NCBI GenBank assembly: GCA_036417435.1 | Contig: CM070919.1 | Span: 34,216,318-34,280,317 of the forward strand | Length of the DNA stretch: 64,000 nt | Direction: 5' to 3' | Source of the DNA: Inia geoffrensis | Taxonomy: Eukaryota > Chordata > Mammalia > Artiodactyla > Iniidae | In this document: one piece after another, positions 45,401 to 55,870 of the stretch | Layout: every line of letters begins with the position of its first letter | Numbering within the stretch: position 1 is the stretch's first letter | Program-made: the position numbers and the translations under genes | The notes under the pieces: generated by a model | What the model was told of the DNA's origin: nothing | Seen by the model: the letters and a program-made list of their open reading frames with translations, nothing else | The model's database searches: none

Positions 45401-46840
45401 TTAACAACTATGACTTTATCTTAAGATGCGCTCTAAAATTATGGGGCAAAGTCTATTTGAATTATAGTAGATGAGAAATGGAAAAATTAGGATGAGCTAT
45501 TCAGGAAGATGTAGAATTATTTTTATGTTTATGAATTTTCTATTAATCTATATTTATTATTGATAGCAAATAACATTAAAATACATCTTTTATCCTATGA
45601 AGTTTAATCGGATATACTTGCTAATGAAAGAATATAAACTAAATAATATTTTTAGTAACAGTTTCATTCTTCTGGGAGAACATTATACCTAAGCAGGCTA
45701 CAAGTCTCCACAAATATTCTGGAGATAATCCATCAGGAATAATTGTTGAATATTTATATTTCTTCCCTGGAAATATAGCAAAAATAATTTACCATATACA
45801 ATAAGTGTTTTCCAAAAGAATCAGTAGTTTGAGTTTGATAATTACTTTGAAGAAGATTCAAATCTGCCTCTTGGAAATCCATGAATCTGTGCATTTTCAC
45901 ATATGGAAAAGGATTTACTGCATAATCAGAGTCAACTACCAAATGAATGAATAAGAGATGAGTTAAAATAATCAATTTCTGTTCTAAAATTTTTCCCTAA
46001 TGTACCACTTACAGCTCTTATGAGAGAGGAGAATAAGAAGGCACGGAAGTATAATTTTAAATTGTCCACTGTACAGATAAACTCTCTTTTAATGCTCGTG
46101 TTCTTAGACGATCATACAAATTTCACATTCTACTCCATAATACAGTTGCATTTATTTTAATATAAAATACTTTGAACTGCCTGTTATAGAGTAAGATAAG
46201 CTCCCCAGAAATCTGTACCATGTTTATTCTATAACTTTGTGTATTTCTAGGAACATAGCCATCTACCACAGTACTACTTATAGAAAGTTTTTAATTGTGG
46301 CAAAGTAATAACATACTTTTTGCTCATTACATAAAAAATTTTATAACCAGGAAATAAAGATCTTGCAAGCATGGTATTCTACTGAATTCATTTCAGGTCA
46401 CATACCAATATGGTGTCAGTTTTATGCATTGGATTTGGGTAAGTGTGACACATGCAACACATTTAATATTAAATCAGAGGGAAAGATCTTTCTAGAATCT
46501 GTAATATCTCTAGTCACTCTAATGAAGTTATCATAATCTGTATTACTGAATAGAACACATATTCTAAACAATTTCTGGGACTTAAAAGTATGTATTGAAA
46601 TTAAGAAGGAACTCTGTGCCATGGAATCACCTCTCTGTTTCTATGAGCCATATCTTACTATGACAGTTCATTAAATATCCTTCACTTGATCAGTCACATG
46701 CTTGTCTCGTTAACTTGATTTTCTTCCTTTGTTAGTGACGTTTTTCTCCTGTTCAGATCTTAGTTGGAAATAATACTTTATGAAAAAGTGTTTTCTAACC
46801 CTCTCTTTCTTTACCCTTCCTGACTGACACCCTGTACTAC
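45401..46840. other. Unique AT-rich DNA
   Basis: No repeat or coding signal recognised. Confidence 0.5.
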
Positions 46841-46849
46841 CCTGTAGTT

Positions 46850-46985
46850 TTGAGCTTTTCCTGCCAGACTGTACACTCCGTGGGGAAGGATCTATGTCTT
46901 TGTTACTACATGTATCTTCATTAACTAGGACAGCACTGTTACTTGGTAGGTGCTCAATAAATATTTTAAATGAACAGACGATCAT
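46850..46985 (+). repeat. L2-type LINE 3' end fragment
   Basis: 'ccgtggggaaggatctatgtctttgtt', 'aggacagcactgttacttggtaggtgctcaataaatatttt' and 'aatgaacagacg' give the characteristic L2 3' end. Confidence 0.7.
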
Positions 46986-46989
46986 CGAA

Positions 46990-47500
46990 TGATGAAGTAC
47001 AACTTGAATCATGGTGATGCTTGGAAGGAGAGTAAATGAGTGAAAATCTAAAATTTGCTTTTAACATCATTTTTTGCCTTTTCAGTTGAAATCTTAAAAT
47101 GAAATGAGAGCTATGCAGCAGAAAGCCAAGCAGTGATTCTGTGCTTTACTGATCTTGATACAGAAAAAATGAGAACCGCTATGCGGTCTGTAGCAGTTAC
47201 AAGGAAATTTACAAAAATATACTCAAATACAGCTGAATTCTTAAGAGCAAGTAATTATGCAGATTTGGCTGCAATTTTCAAACTACATTCACTTTTGGAT
47301 GTTTTGCTCAGAATGAGACAACCTAGTCTCCGATTTCTTTTCTCTGGTTTAACGTGTCTCTGGTATCCAGCTATAGTGCACAGTTTTAAGTAGGGATTTA
47401 GCTATGCGTATAGCATTGTTTCTCTCTGGCTTCCAGAAAGTTCTCCTTGCTGTTCTTCCTTCTGGTCCTAAAGAAAGTGAAGCTTCAGTGCTAGCATGCT
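46990..47500. other. Unique DNA
   Basis: An 86-codon + frame (47,133-47,393) reads as plausible peptide text but belongs to no family I recognise. Not called as a gene. Confidence 0.35.
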
Positions 47501-47504
47501 TCCT

Positions 47505-47575
47505 TTATCCATTTCAAAATATTCATTGAATGCCTACCATGCGCTAGAAAATTTTCAGGAAACTTCCTAGGAATT
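47505..47575 (-). repeat. L2-type fragment
   Basis: 'tatccatttcaaaatattcattgaatgcctaccatgcgctagaa' is the reverse-strand L2 3' end motif. Confidence 0.5.
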
Positions 47576-47710
47576 TATTTATTGACAGCCCAATTCTCTT
47601 CCCTATTTTATTTACACTCTTGCTCATATGCAATGCTGACGTAATTGTTTTACAATGTCAGTGTGATGAACTTGGTGTTAAGCCTAACAATAGGCAGAAG
47701 ACTAGGTCAC

Positions 47711-47723
47711 GGGACTACTTCTT
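47711..47723 (+). repeat. Target-site duplication of the young L1
   Basis: 'gggactacttctt' recurs exactly at 48,076-48,088. Confidence 0.95.
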
Positions 47724-48075
47724 TTATTTATTTATTTTTTTAACATCTTTATTGGAGTGTAGTTGCTTTACAGTGGTGTGTTAGTTTCTGCTTTATAACA
47801 AAGTGAATCAGTTATACGTATACATATATCCCCATATCCCTTCCCTCTTGCGTCTCCCTCCCTCCCACCCTCCCTATCCCACCCCTCCAGGCGGTCACAA
47901 AGCACCGAGCTGATCTCCCTGTGCCATGCGGCTGCTTCCCATTAGCTATCTGTTTTACGTTTGGTAGTGTATATATGTCCATGCCTCTCTCGCGCTTTGT
48001 CCCAGCTTACCCTTCCCGCTCCCCGTATCCTCAAGTCCATTCTCTAGTAGAAAATGTCATGAGGAACCTAGGGGT
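47724..48075 (-). mobile_element. Young cetartiodactyl-type L1, 3' UTR only, with 5' inversion
   Basis: 47,724-48,050 is the reverse strand of the young L1 3' UTR: T-rich tail, 'taacatctttattggagtgtagttgctttacag', 'gcgtctccctccctcccaccctcc', 'cctcaagtccattctctagtag'. 48,051-48,075 switches to the opposite orientation ('aaaatgtcatgaggaacctaggggt'). In the source L1 this segment lies just upstream, separated by about two dozen bases that are missing here. Perfect 13-bp target-site duplications flank the whole insert. This is the classic twin-priming structure. Confidence 0.92.
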
Positions 48076-48319
48076 GGGACTACTTCTTAGTTGTTTGATA
48101 TGGTCTGTAGCACAAAGCTTTGTTACAGCCACCCTGTGCCCCTCCAAGAGGACCTGCTGGCCTTCTTAAATCTATGTTATCTGATGATACTTTCCTAGAT
48201 GTTGGAATCAATACAGAATATTGTGCTTATTGTAATAACTTGTTTCACTCTCTTATTAGTAGTGAATATTATGTCTCAATCAAGATAGTGAATGTATCAT
48301 ATTCAACACCTTAGAAAGT

Positions 48320-48986
48320 TTTCTGATGTCCCTTTCTAATCCCCACCTCACAGCCCTCCTCCCCAATTGCCCTGCCTAGGCAGCCATTCATTTGCTTTCT
48401 GACCTTATAGAATAGTTTATGTCTCTTTAGGATTTATAAAATGGAATTATACAGTATGACATTTTTTTGGCCTTGTTTCTCTCACTCATCAATATCATTT
48501 TGAGATTAACCCATGTTTTCCCATTTATTAATGGTCAATTTCCTTCTTATTGCTGAGTTGTGGTACACTGCACAGATATCCCACAGTTTATCCATTCACC
48601 AAGTGTTTATAGACATTTGGTTTGTGCCTAGTTTGAACTATTACAAATAAATATCTTTTAGATGTTTTATAGTTTTAAGTTTTATATTTATGTCTATGAT
48701 ACATTTTGAGTTAATTTTTGTATATAGTGTGAGGTATGGATGAAAGGTCACTCTTTCTGCATATGGCTATCTAATTGTTCTAGTACCATATGTTGAAAAG
48801 CATCTCCTTTCTCAACTTATTTGCCTTTGTACCTTTGTAATAAATTAGCTGCCTGCATATATTCAGGTCTATTGCTATATTCTCTATTATGTTCTAATGA
48901 CCAATTCGCTTATCCTTAGACCAATATCATTCTGCTTTGATGACTGTAGCTTTATAAAAAATCTTGAAAACATGCAGGGTTATCCT
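48320..48986 (-). mobile_element. L1M-type LINE, 3' UTR and ORF2 end (part 1)
   Basis: Antisense L1: 'aggatttataaaatggaattatacagtatg', 'tttattaatggtcaatttccttcttattgctgagttg', 'gtgaggtatggatgaaaggtcactc', 'accatatgttgaaaag', 'atgactgtagctttata'. Interrupted by an LTR at 48,987. Confidence 0.82.
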
Positions 48987-49362
48987 ATATTAGGCTGCTA
49001 GGGCTGCCATAACAAAATACTACACACTGGGTGGCTTAAGCTACAGATATTTATTTTTTCACAGATGTGGTGGTTGGAAGTCCAAGATTAAGGCGTCAGC
49101 AGGGTTGGCTTCTCTTACGGCCTGTTCCCTTGGTTAGCATGCAGCCGCTCTCTTGCTGTCTCTTTCCAATGGCCTTTTCTCTGTGGGCACTTTTCCCTCC
49201 TCTTATAGTGATTTAGTCCTATTTTATTAGGGCCCCTCATTATGACCTCAGTGAGCCTCAATTACTTCCTTAAAGGCCAAATCTTTTAAAATAATCACAT
49301 TGAGGTTAGAGCTTCAACATGAATTTTGAGGAGACACAATTCAGAACACAGTCCATAACACC
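48987..49362 (-). mobile_element. MLT1-like solo LTR nested in L1
   Basis: Reverse-strand LTR from 'tattaggctgctagggctgccataacaaaatact' to 'ggagacacaattcagaacacagtccataaca', about 376 bp and without an internal region. The 5-bp duplication is not resolved; the flanks share only 'cct'. Confidence 0.8.
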
Positions 49363-51680
49363 TTCCAACGCTGGTTTTCTTTTCTTATTCTTTTCTTCCC
49401 CCCAAAGTTGTTCTGGTTCTTTCATTCCTTGGCAATTCCATCATTGACAAGGTTACCAATTTCTACAGAAAAAACTGCTGGTATCTTGATTGGCATTATG
49501 TTGAATCTATAAATCAATTTGGTGATAATTTACATATTAAAATACTGAGACTTCCAACCCAGTATTTGGTTTTATACAGTCTAACAATCTGTATTTTTTA
49601 CCTGTGGTGTTTAGGCCATCTGCAGGTAACATGATTCAGTCTAAGTCTATATCTTGTTGTTTATTATTTGTTCCAGTTTTTCCGCCTTCCTTAAGAGTAT
49701 TTTTTATTATTCCACTTATTTCCTTTGTTGGCTCTTTTTCACTGATTTCTTTTCTTTATAAGTTTAGGGGTCGCTTTACTATTTTACTTGTTCCTTTGGG
49801 ATTTATAGCATAAAGCTTCAACTTTTCAGTCTGCTTTCAAATGATACTATACCAATATACGTATAACGCAAAAACCTTAAAATAGTGTTCTTCTATTTTC
49901 TTTCCTGGCATTTATGCTATTGATGTAATACATTTCACTTATATATAAATCCCAAATGTATTATTATTAGCATTGCTTTAAAAGTCAGTTGTTTTCTAAG
50001 TAGTTTAAAATATGGGAAATACATTATACATCTACCCATGCAGTTCCCATTTCTCCTGCTTTTGGTGCTTTGATATGATCCTAATTTCTAACCTGCCTGA
50101 AGAACTATCTTAAACTTATTTTTTCTTGCAAGTCTGCTGTTGAAGGATTTCTTTTTTTAGTATATGTTTCAAATCAGCCTTTTGAATGGCATTTTAACTT
50201 GGTATACAATTTTCACTCGATATAGACTTCTTTTTTTCTATTTGAAGAACTTAGATATTGTTCCACTGTCTTCTTGTTAACATTGCTTTCTACAGGAAAT
50301 CTACCTCCATCCTTATCTTCGTACTTCAAAGATCATTTTTCTCTTCGTACTTCTCACATTTTTCTCAAAGCACAAGCTTTGAGCAATGTGATTATAATGT
50401 GCCTAGATCTAATTTTCTTAAAGATACTAAGCATCTTGAATCTATGGGTTTATAGTTTTCATCAAATTGACAAAATTTTCAGCCATTATTTCTTCAAAAA
50501 TGTTTTGTCCTACCTTTTCCCTTTTTACTTAAGGAAACACCAATTGTGTGCACACTACACGTATGTTAGACCATCTGAAGGTGTCTCACGTCTCTCTGAC
50601 GCTATTTCATTTACTTTTTATTCTGTTTACTCTCTGTATTTTATTTTGGATAGTTTCCATTGCTATGTCATTAAGTTCATGAATCTTTTCTTCTGAAATA
50701 TCTAATTGGTTATTAATCCAGTCAGGGGTATTTTTCATCTCAGACAGTATAGTTTTTACCTCTAGAATTTCAGTTTAGGTCTTTTTTAAATATCTTCCAT
50801 ACCTTTATCTTTTAAACATATGGAATAAAGTTATAATAACTTTTATGTTATTTTCAGCTAATCCTAACGTCTGTGCCAATTTGATTTACTCATTATTTTT
50901 CTTCACTATGGGTTATATAGCCCTATTTATTTATTTACATGTTAGGTAAACGTGTAGATGCCAGACATTATGAATTGTATATTTTGTATTCCAGTAAGTA
51001 ATCTTGAGTTTTGTCCTGGGATATAGTTATGATTCTTGGAATCAGTTTAATCATTTTAAGCCTTGCTCTTAAGGTTTATTGCATGGGATCAAATCAGCAC
51101 TTTTTCTAAGGTCAGTTTTACCCACTTCTGGGCTGATATCTGTCTGAGAATTCTACGTAATGCCCTGTGAATTAGAAGATTGTCTAGTCAAGCTGCTGGA
51201 ACTAGCACTGTTCCCAGCCCATTCTGAGCATCTGTTACTCTGTTCACTTGGAGTTTTCCAGCTGGTTCCTTATCCAGGCTCAGGTGGTTTTCTAACATGT
51301 CTGTGTTGCTCAGTACTCAGCTAGAGGGGGACCCTTTGCAGATCTCCAGGGCTTTCTTTGTGTGAAGCGCTCTTCTCTCTGGCACTCTGTCCGGCCAACT
51401 CTATAGCTCTATCTTCTCAACTCAGAGACTCCACCTGGCTCTGCCTGGGTTCTCCCTTCCTGCCTCACGGCCTGGAAAGTTTCCCAAAGAAGTAAGCAGG
51501 GGTACTTGTAAGGATCACCTTGTCTGTGTCCTGTTTCCAGGGATAACTGTCTTTCATTGTCTGATTCTAGGCAGTCACCATTATTTCATATATTTAGGGG
51601 TTTTGTTTTTTATTGCTTCAGGTGGTAGAATAAACCCATGCTTCTTTATTCCATCTTCACCAGAGCACAGGTCTTCACAT
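49363..51680 (-). mobile_element. L1M-type LINE (part 2), grading into 5'-region-like sequence
   Basis: Antisense L1 ORF2 text resumes ('ccaaagttgttctggttctttcattc', 'gattggcattatgttgaatctataaatc'). It then passes, apparently through an internal deletion near 49,600, into T-rich 5'-region-like sequence ('ttataagtttaggggtcgctttac', 'tttcagccattatttcttcaaaaatg', 'ttagaccatctgaaggtgtctc'). The GC-richer end at 51,180-51,560 may be the 5' UTR. Confidence 0.6.
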
Positions 51681-52230
51681 AAAATTGTAAAGAAAAATTA
51701 AAAATTTATTAAGTTGCGAGTATTATTTGACACTTATGAACTATAAATAAAAATATATGAATTTAAATTAGTGGGAACTTATATTAGCTGAAAATTAAAA
51801 TGAAGGTTCATGCAACATTTAATTTCATTTGAGTTGTGAAGATAAAGGTAAAATGTGAAGAATGTGGAAGAAAATTTTAAGATGAAAAATTTTGAAGACA
51901 ATGTACACAGATTCTATGATTTTCACTTGCAGACAAATCAACACATTTTTAATTGGGCAAATAGTAATTGCTAGTCTTATACTATCGTTTACTTCATACT
52001 TGAGTAGTACATCGAACATTTTATTAAAATTGCATTCTTAAAGTTATTCTGTTCTCTTTACATTTCTAACCATCTTTGCTTAATGATCTACGTACTTACG
52101 TCCTCTGTTGTTTGGGTATGTTCATATTTACAATCCATTCATCATTACGTTGCCATTTGTCCTTATATAACATTAAATTCCTCTATGTGTTTCTTTTGAA
52201 CGGCTCCGCCTTACCCTTTTATTTCTCATT
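51681..52230. other. Unique AT-rich DNA
   Basis: Nothing recognised. Confidence 0.5.
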
Positions 52231-52231
52231 T

Positions 52232-52345
52232 TTTCATTCATTCATTCCATCAACAAATATTCATTGGGGACAAACCATGTGTCACTACACTATTCTAGGA
52301 AATCCATCACTGGGGATAAATAAACCTGTAAACAGATACTGGTCT
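52232..52345 (-). repeat. L2-type fragment
   Basis: 'tcattcattcattccatcaacaaatattcattggggacaaaccatgtg...ctattctaggaaatccatcactggggataaataaacc' is the reverse-strand L2 end motif. Confidence 0.55.
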
Positions 52346-52829
52346 AGATTGATTAAATTTATTTTATGTCATTGTGGTCACTGTTACAGCTATTTAGACT
52401 TGTTTTCAATCACATTACTGCTCACAGAATTAATTAACAAACTGGTATTTTACATCCAAGGTTTTCAGTAGCACAGCAAGGTAGAAATGAGGCCCATGAC
52501 TTACTTGTGTATCGAACCCAAGTTTGATTATTTAGATGGATTTCTAGAATATTACTGCTTTGTTGGTCATATTTTTTAAAATACTAAATTATTCCCAGAA
52601 ACCCACCCTGCCAGGTATTCTTGTGTTGTGACTGTTCTGGGTTCACTTGAAATGTATCTGATACAAATGACAAAATAAGAAACAATGTGATGTGATGGAT
52701 GTGTGAACTAATCTTACTGTGGCCATCATTTCACAATACATAAATGTGTCAAATCTTCAGGTGGTATGCCTTAAACTTACACAATTTTATTTGTCAAGTA
52801 TATCTCAATAAATTTGGAAAAAGGAAGTT
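52346..52829. other. Unique AT-rich DNA
   Basis: The stretch 52,680-52,820 ends 'caagtatatctcaataaatttgg', which resembles an L1 3' end, but it is too short to be sure. Confidence 0.4.
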
Positions 52830-53716
52830 TTACAACTCAACAATAAAAAGACAACCTGATTAATAAAAAGACAAATAATTTGGATAGCTATATCTCTAAA
52901 GAAGACATACTAATGGCCAATAAGCACACGACAAGATGATCAACATCATTGGTCCTTATGGACACGCAAATCAAAACCACAATGAGATATAACTTCATGC
53001 CCACCAGGATGGTTAAAATAAAAAAGGTGGACACTAACAAATGTTGATGAGGATGTAAAGAAATTAGAACCCTCACATCTTGCCGGTGGGATTGTAAAAT
53101 ATTGCAGCCACTTTGAAAACAATTTAGCAGTTCCTCAAAATATTAAACATAGAGTTACCATATAACTTAGAAATTCTATTCCTATGTTTACATCCAAGAG
53201 AACTGAAAACAGACATCCACACAAAAACCTATACAGGAGTGCTCATAATAGCATTATTCAGCCAAACTGTAGAAAGAACCCAGATGTCCATTGTCTGACT
53301 AATGGATAAACAAAATGTGGCATGCCCATGTGCTGGGTTATCATTTAGCCATGAAAAGGAATGGGGTACTGACACATGCTACAACATGGATGAACCCTGA
53401 AAACATGTGAATTGAAAGAAACCAGTCGCAAAAGACCACGTTATATGATTTTGTGTGTACGAAATGTCCAGAATAGGCAAGTCCACAGAGACAGAAACTA
53501 GCTTAGGGCTTGCCACAGGCTGGAGGAAGATGGGAGAGAATGAGGAGTGATTTCCACAAGGTACAGGGTTTCTTTTGGGATGATAAAATGTTCTGAAATT
53601 AAATCGTGGGGATGGTTGCACAGCTCTGAAGATACTAAAATGTACTGAATTGTATACTTTAATAGCATAAATTTTATTGTATGTGAATTATATCTCAATA
53701 AAGATGCTGCTAAAAA
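52830..53716 (+). mobile_element. L1 LINE, ORF2 end and complete 3' UTR
   Basis: Sense strand with landmarks in order: 'ctaaagaagacatactaatggcc', 'caaatcaaaaccacaatgaga', 'gggattgtaaaatattgcagccactttg', 'agatgtccattgtctgactaatggataaac', 'gccatgaaaaggaatgg'. The 3' UTR follows, ending in 'tgaattatatctcaataaagatgctgctaaaaac'. 5' truncated, with an old tail. Confidence 0.92.
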
Positions 53717-53739
53717 CAAAAAGAGAGAAAGAAAGACAT

Positions 53740-54150
53740 GGATCAAAGGTGGCAATGGGGGCATCATTAAGAAACTATGACATTAGACAATATTCAGAGC
53801 AAGAGGTGAAGGTGATGGGACCTTGGAAGCAGAGAAGTGGTGAGACACAGTCGGGTAGCAGTGAAGATATCGAATTTGCACTGTGTCTGTGTATGCGGGG
53901 AACAGATTATCAGAAGTTGACTTTTGAACATGGTAAGTTTGGGATATCTTTTAAATATCCTAGTGGGGTGATCAAGTAGGTAGCTGGATATACAGTGTGT
54001 AGATGGAGGGAAATTCCCAGGCTGAGATACTTCTTTGGGAAAAATTAGCAAATAAATAGTATTTGAAGGCTTGAGTGTAGTTTATATCATTAAGGGCACG
54101 CTGTGGATGAAGAATAAAAGCAGTCCAAAGGTTGAGACATGGGGTTTCCA
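53740..54150 (+). repeat. Ancient interspersed repeat, family unresolved
   Basis: Phrases such as 'gttgacttttgaacatggtaagtttgggatatctt' and 'caagtaggtagctggatatacagtgtg' belong to an old mammalian repeat I recognise only by text. A related opening may lie at 61,400-61,720. Confidence 0.4.
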
Positions 54151-55540
54151 AGGATGAGACCAGCAAGCTAATTTCATCTCTTGCTCTCCTAATGTTTGCT
54201 GGCTTGATACAGCTGCCAATAACTCCAAATTTTCCCTTGTTAATTTACAGTTCTACTTTTCTATTCCTTCTCATTGTCATTTATTTTTTCTGTCCATACG
54301 TGCACCTTAAGACCCATACGATTCAGCATATTTGAAAACAAGATGCTATTTATTTCTTCCGCCAAGATTCTCTGTTTTGTCCATACTTGCACCTGTACCA
54401 ATAAAAGAAGGCTCTCTGAGCATTTTTACTGCTCCTCTGCATTCTCCACCAAGCACTTCTGGCAGATGACCACTCTGGAAGGCATTTATTCCTCCACCCA
54501 TCCTCATCTTTCCCCAAACTCCTATGTTATACTGGGTTGTACAGTACTTAGAACTTCATGAAGAGTACGTCCCTTCTGTTAGAGAAGCCCTTATTCCACA
54601 ATCGTGTTTCATATTCCTGGACAATCATTCATTGTCTACTAGGTTAATTTTCAATGATACACGTATGTCCATGGCAATATATAATGGGGTGTTTTCTCAA
54701 TCCCCTTTGCTTTCTTTTCCCCATCGTCTTGAAGTTTCTGCTTTGGAACAATTCTTTATTTAGTTAAGAGTCTTTTCTCAAGTACTTTCCTCAGATTGGG
54801 CACATGATTAATATACTCCATGGTTTCCTGTACGGTTACAAATTATTACTTTCTCTCTGACACGAGTGCTATCTTGACTGGGTACCCTCTGGTTACACAG
54901 TTTTCTGTGTTCGAAGATGTTATTTCACCGTCCTCTTGCTTCCAATGTTGCATAAGAGAACCGCAAATGCTAGTTTGTTTTCCCTTTGTACGGAATCTAT
55001 ACTTTTCACCCTGTGCTTGTGTTATTTTTCTCTCCGTCCTTATCATTCAGGAGGTTTACAGGATATACCAAGCATGTGCCTTTTCTCATCAGTAAAGGCT
55101 GGAACTCAGTGAGCCCTCTCAGTCAGTCGATGTAGGTCTTTTATAATCACAGATGAATTATCTCCGATTATGTAATTATTGCCTTTCTTCCATCTGTTCT
55201 ATCTTTCTGAAATGCCTATCATTTTTATTATGGGTTTCCTGGGTCTGTGCTACAGTCTCTTTATTATCCTTTAGGATTTCCATCACTGTATATTTTGCCC
55301 TTGATCTTCCAGGGCCTGAATTTGGTCTCCAATGTGATAGTCTCTCCCTCCAATATCCTACTTAATTGCTTAATTGAAAAAATGTTTTGCATATAAACAT
55401 ATGAGTGTGTACATATGTACTGCTCCTGAGTTTCCTCAAGTGTTGCTATATTTAATTTTTTATCTCCTCTAGGAGCTTATTTCAATGATAATATATTTTA
55501 AATCTTGTGACTGCTTTTCTTTTGTTGGCCTGTTGTACCC
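54151..55540. other. Unique DNA
   Basis: No family recognised. Many 60-95-codon frames arise on both strands from low stop density; none shows a domain. Confidence 0.4.
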
Positions 55541-55748
55541 TGTAGTAAGCTATGTAATGACCCCCAAAGATGTCCACATTCTAATCCCAGGAACCCCTGT
55601 ATATGTTTCCTTACATGGCAAAAGGGACTTTGCATGTGTGATTAAATTAAGGTTCTGGAGATGGGGAGGTTTTTCTGGATTACCTGGCTGGGATTGATGC
55701 TTACCAATGGTCCTTGTAAGAGGGATGCAGGAGGGGTTACAGTTATGT
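55541..55748 (+). mobile_element. ERVL-MaLR-type LTR fragment
   Basis: 'tgtagtaagctatgtaatgacccccaaagatgtccacattctaatcccaggaacc', 'catggcaaaagggactttgcatgtgtgattaaattaagg' and 'ggtccttgtaagagggatgcaggaggg' give the 5' half of the same LTR type that forms the outer element at 8,024-8,868 on the other strand. Confidence 0.7.
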
Positions 55749-55749
55749 G

Positions 55750-55870
55750 ACAGTTATCACTAAGGAAAAAAATCAACATCCCAACTAAAAAATGGGCAAG
55801 GGATATGAAAATATAGTTCACCCCATAAGCATTACAAATGGACCTTAAAACATGAAAAAGACCAAACATA
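55750..55870 (+). repeat. Short L1 ORF2 fragment
   Basis: 'aactaaaaaatgggcaagggatatgaaaatatagttcacc...tacaaatggaccttaaaacatgaaaa' is a sense-strand L1 ORF2 3'-region snippet. Confidence 0.6.

Noticed and set aside
50274..50696. 140-codon + frame
   Set aside because: Lies in antisense L1 5'-region-like sequence; F/S-rich and not a recognisable protein.
52076..52471. 131-codon + frame
   Set aside because: It overlaps an L2-type fragment and has T-rich, low-complexity residue use; no homology recognised.
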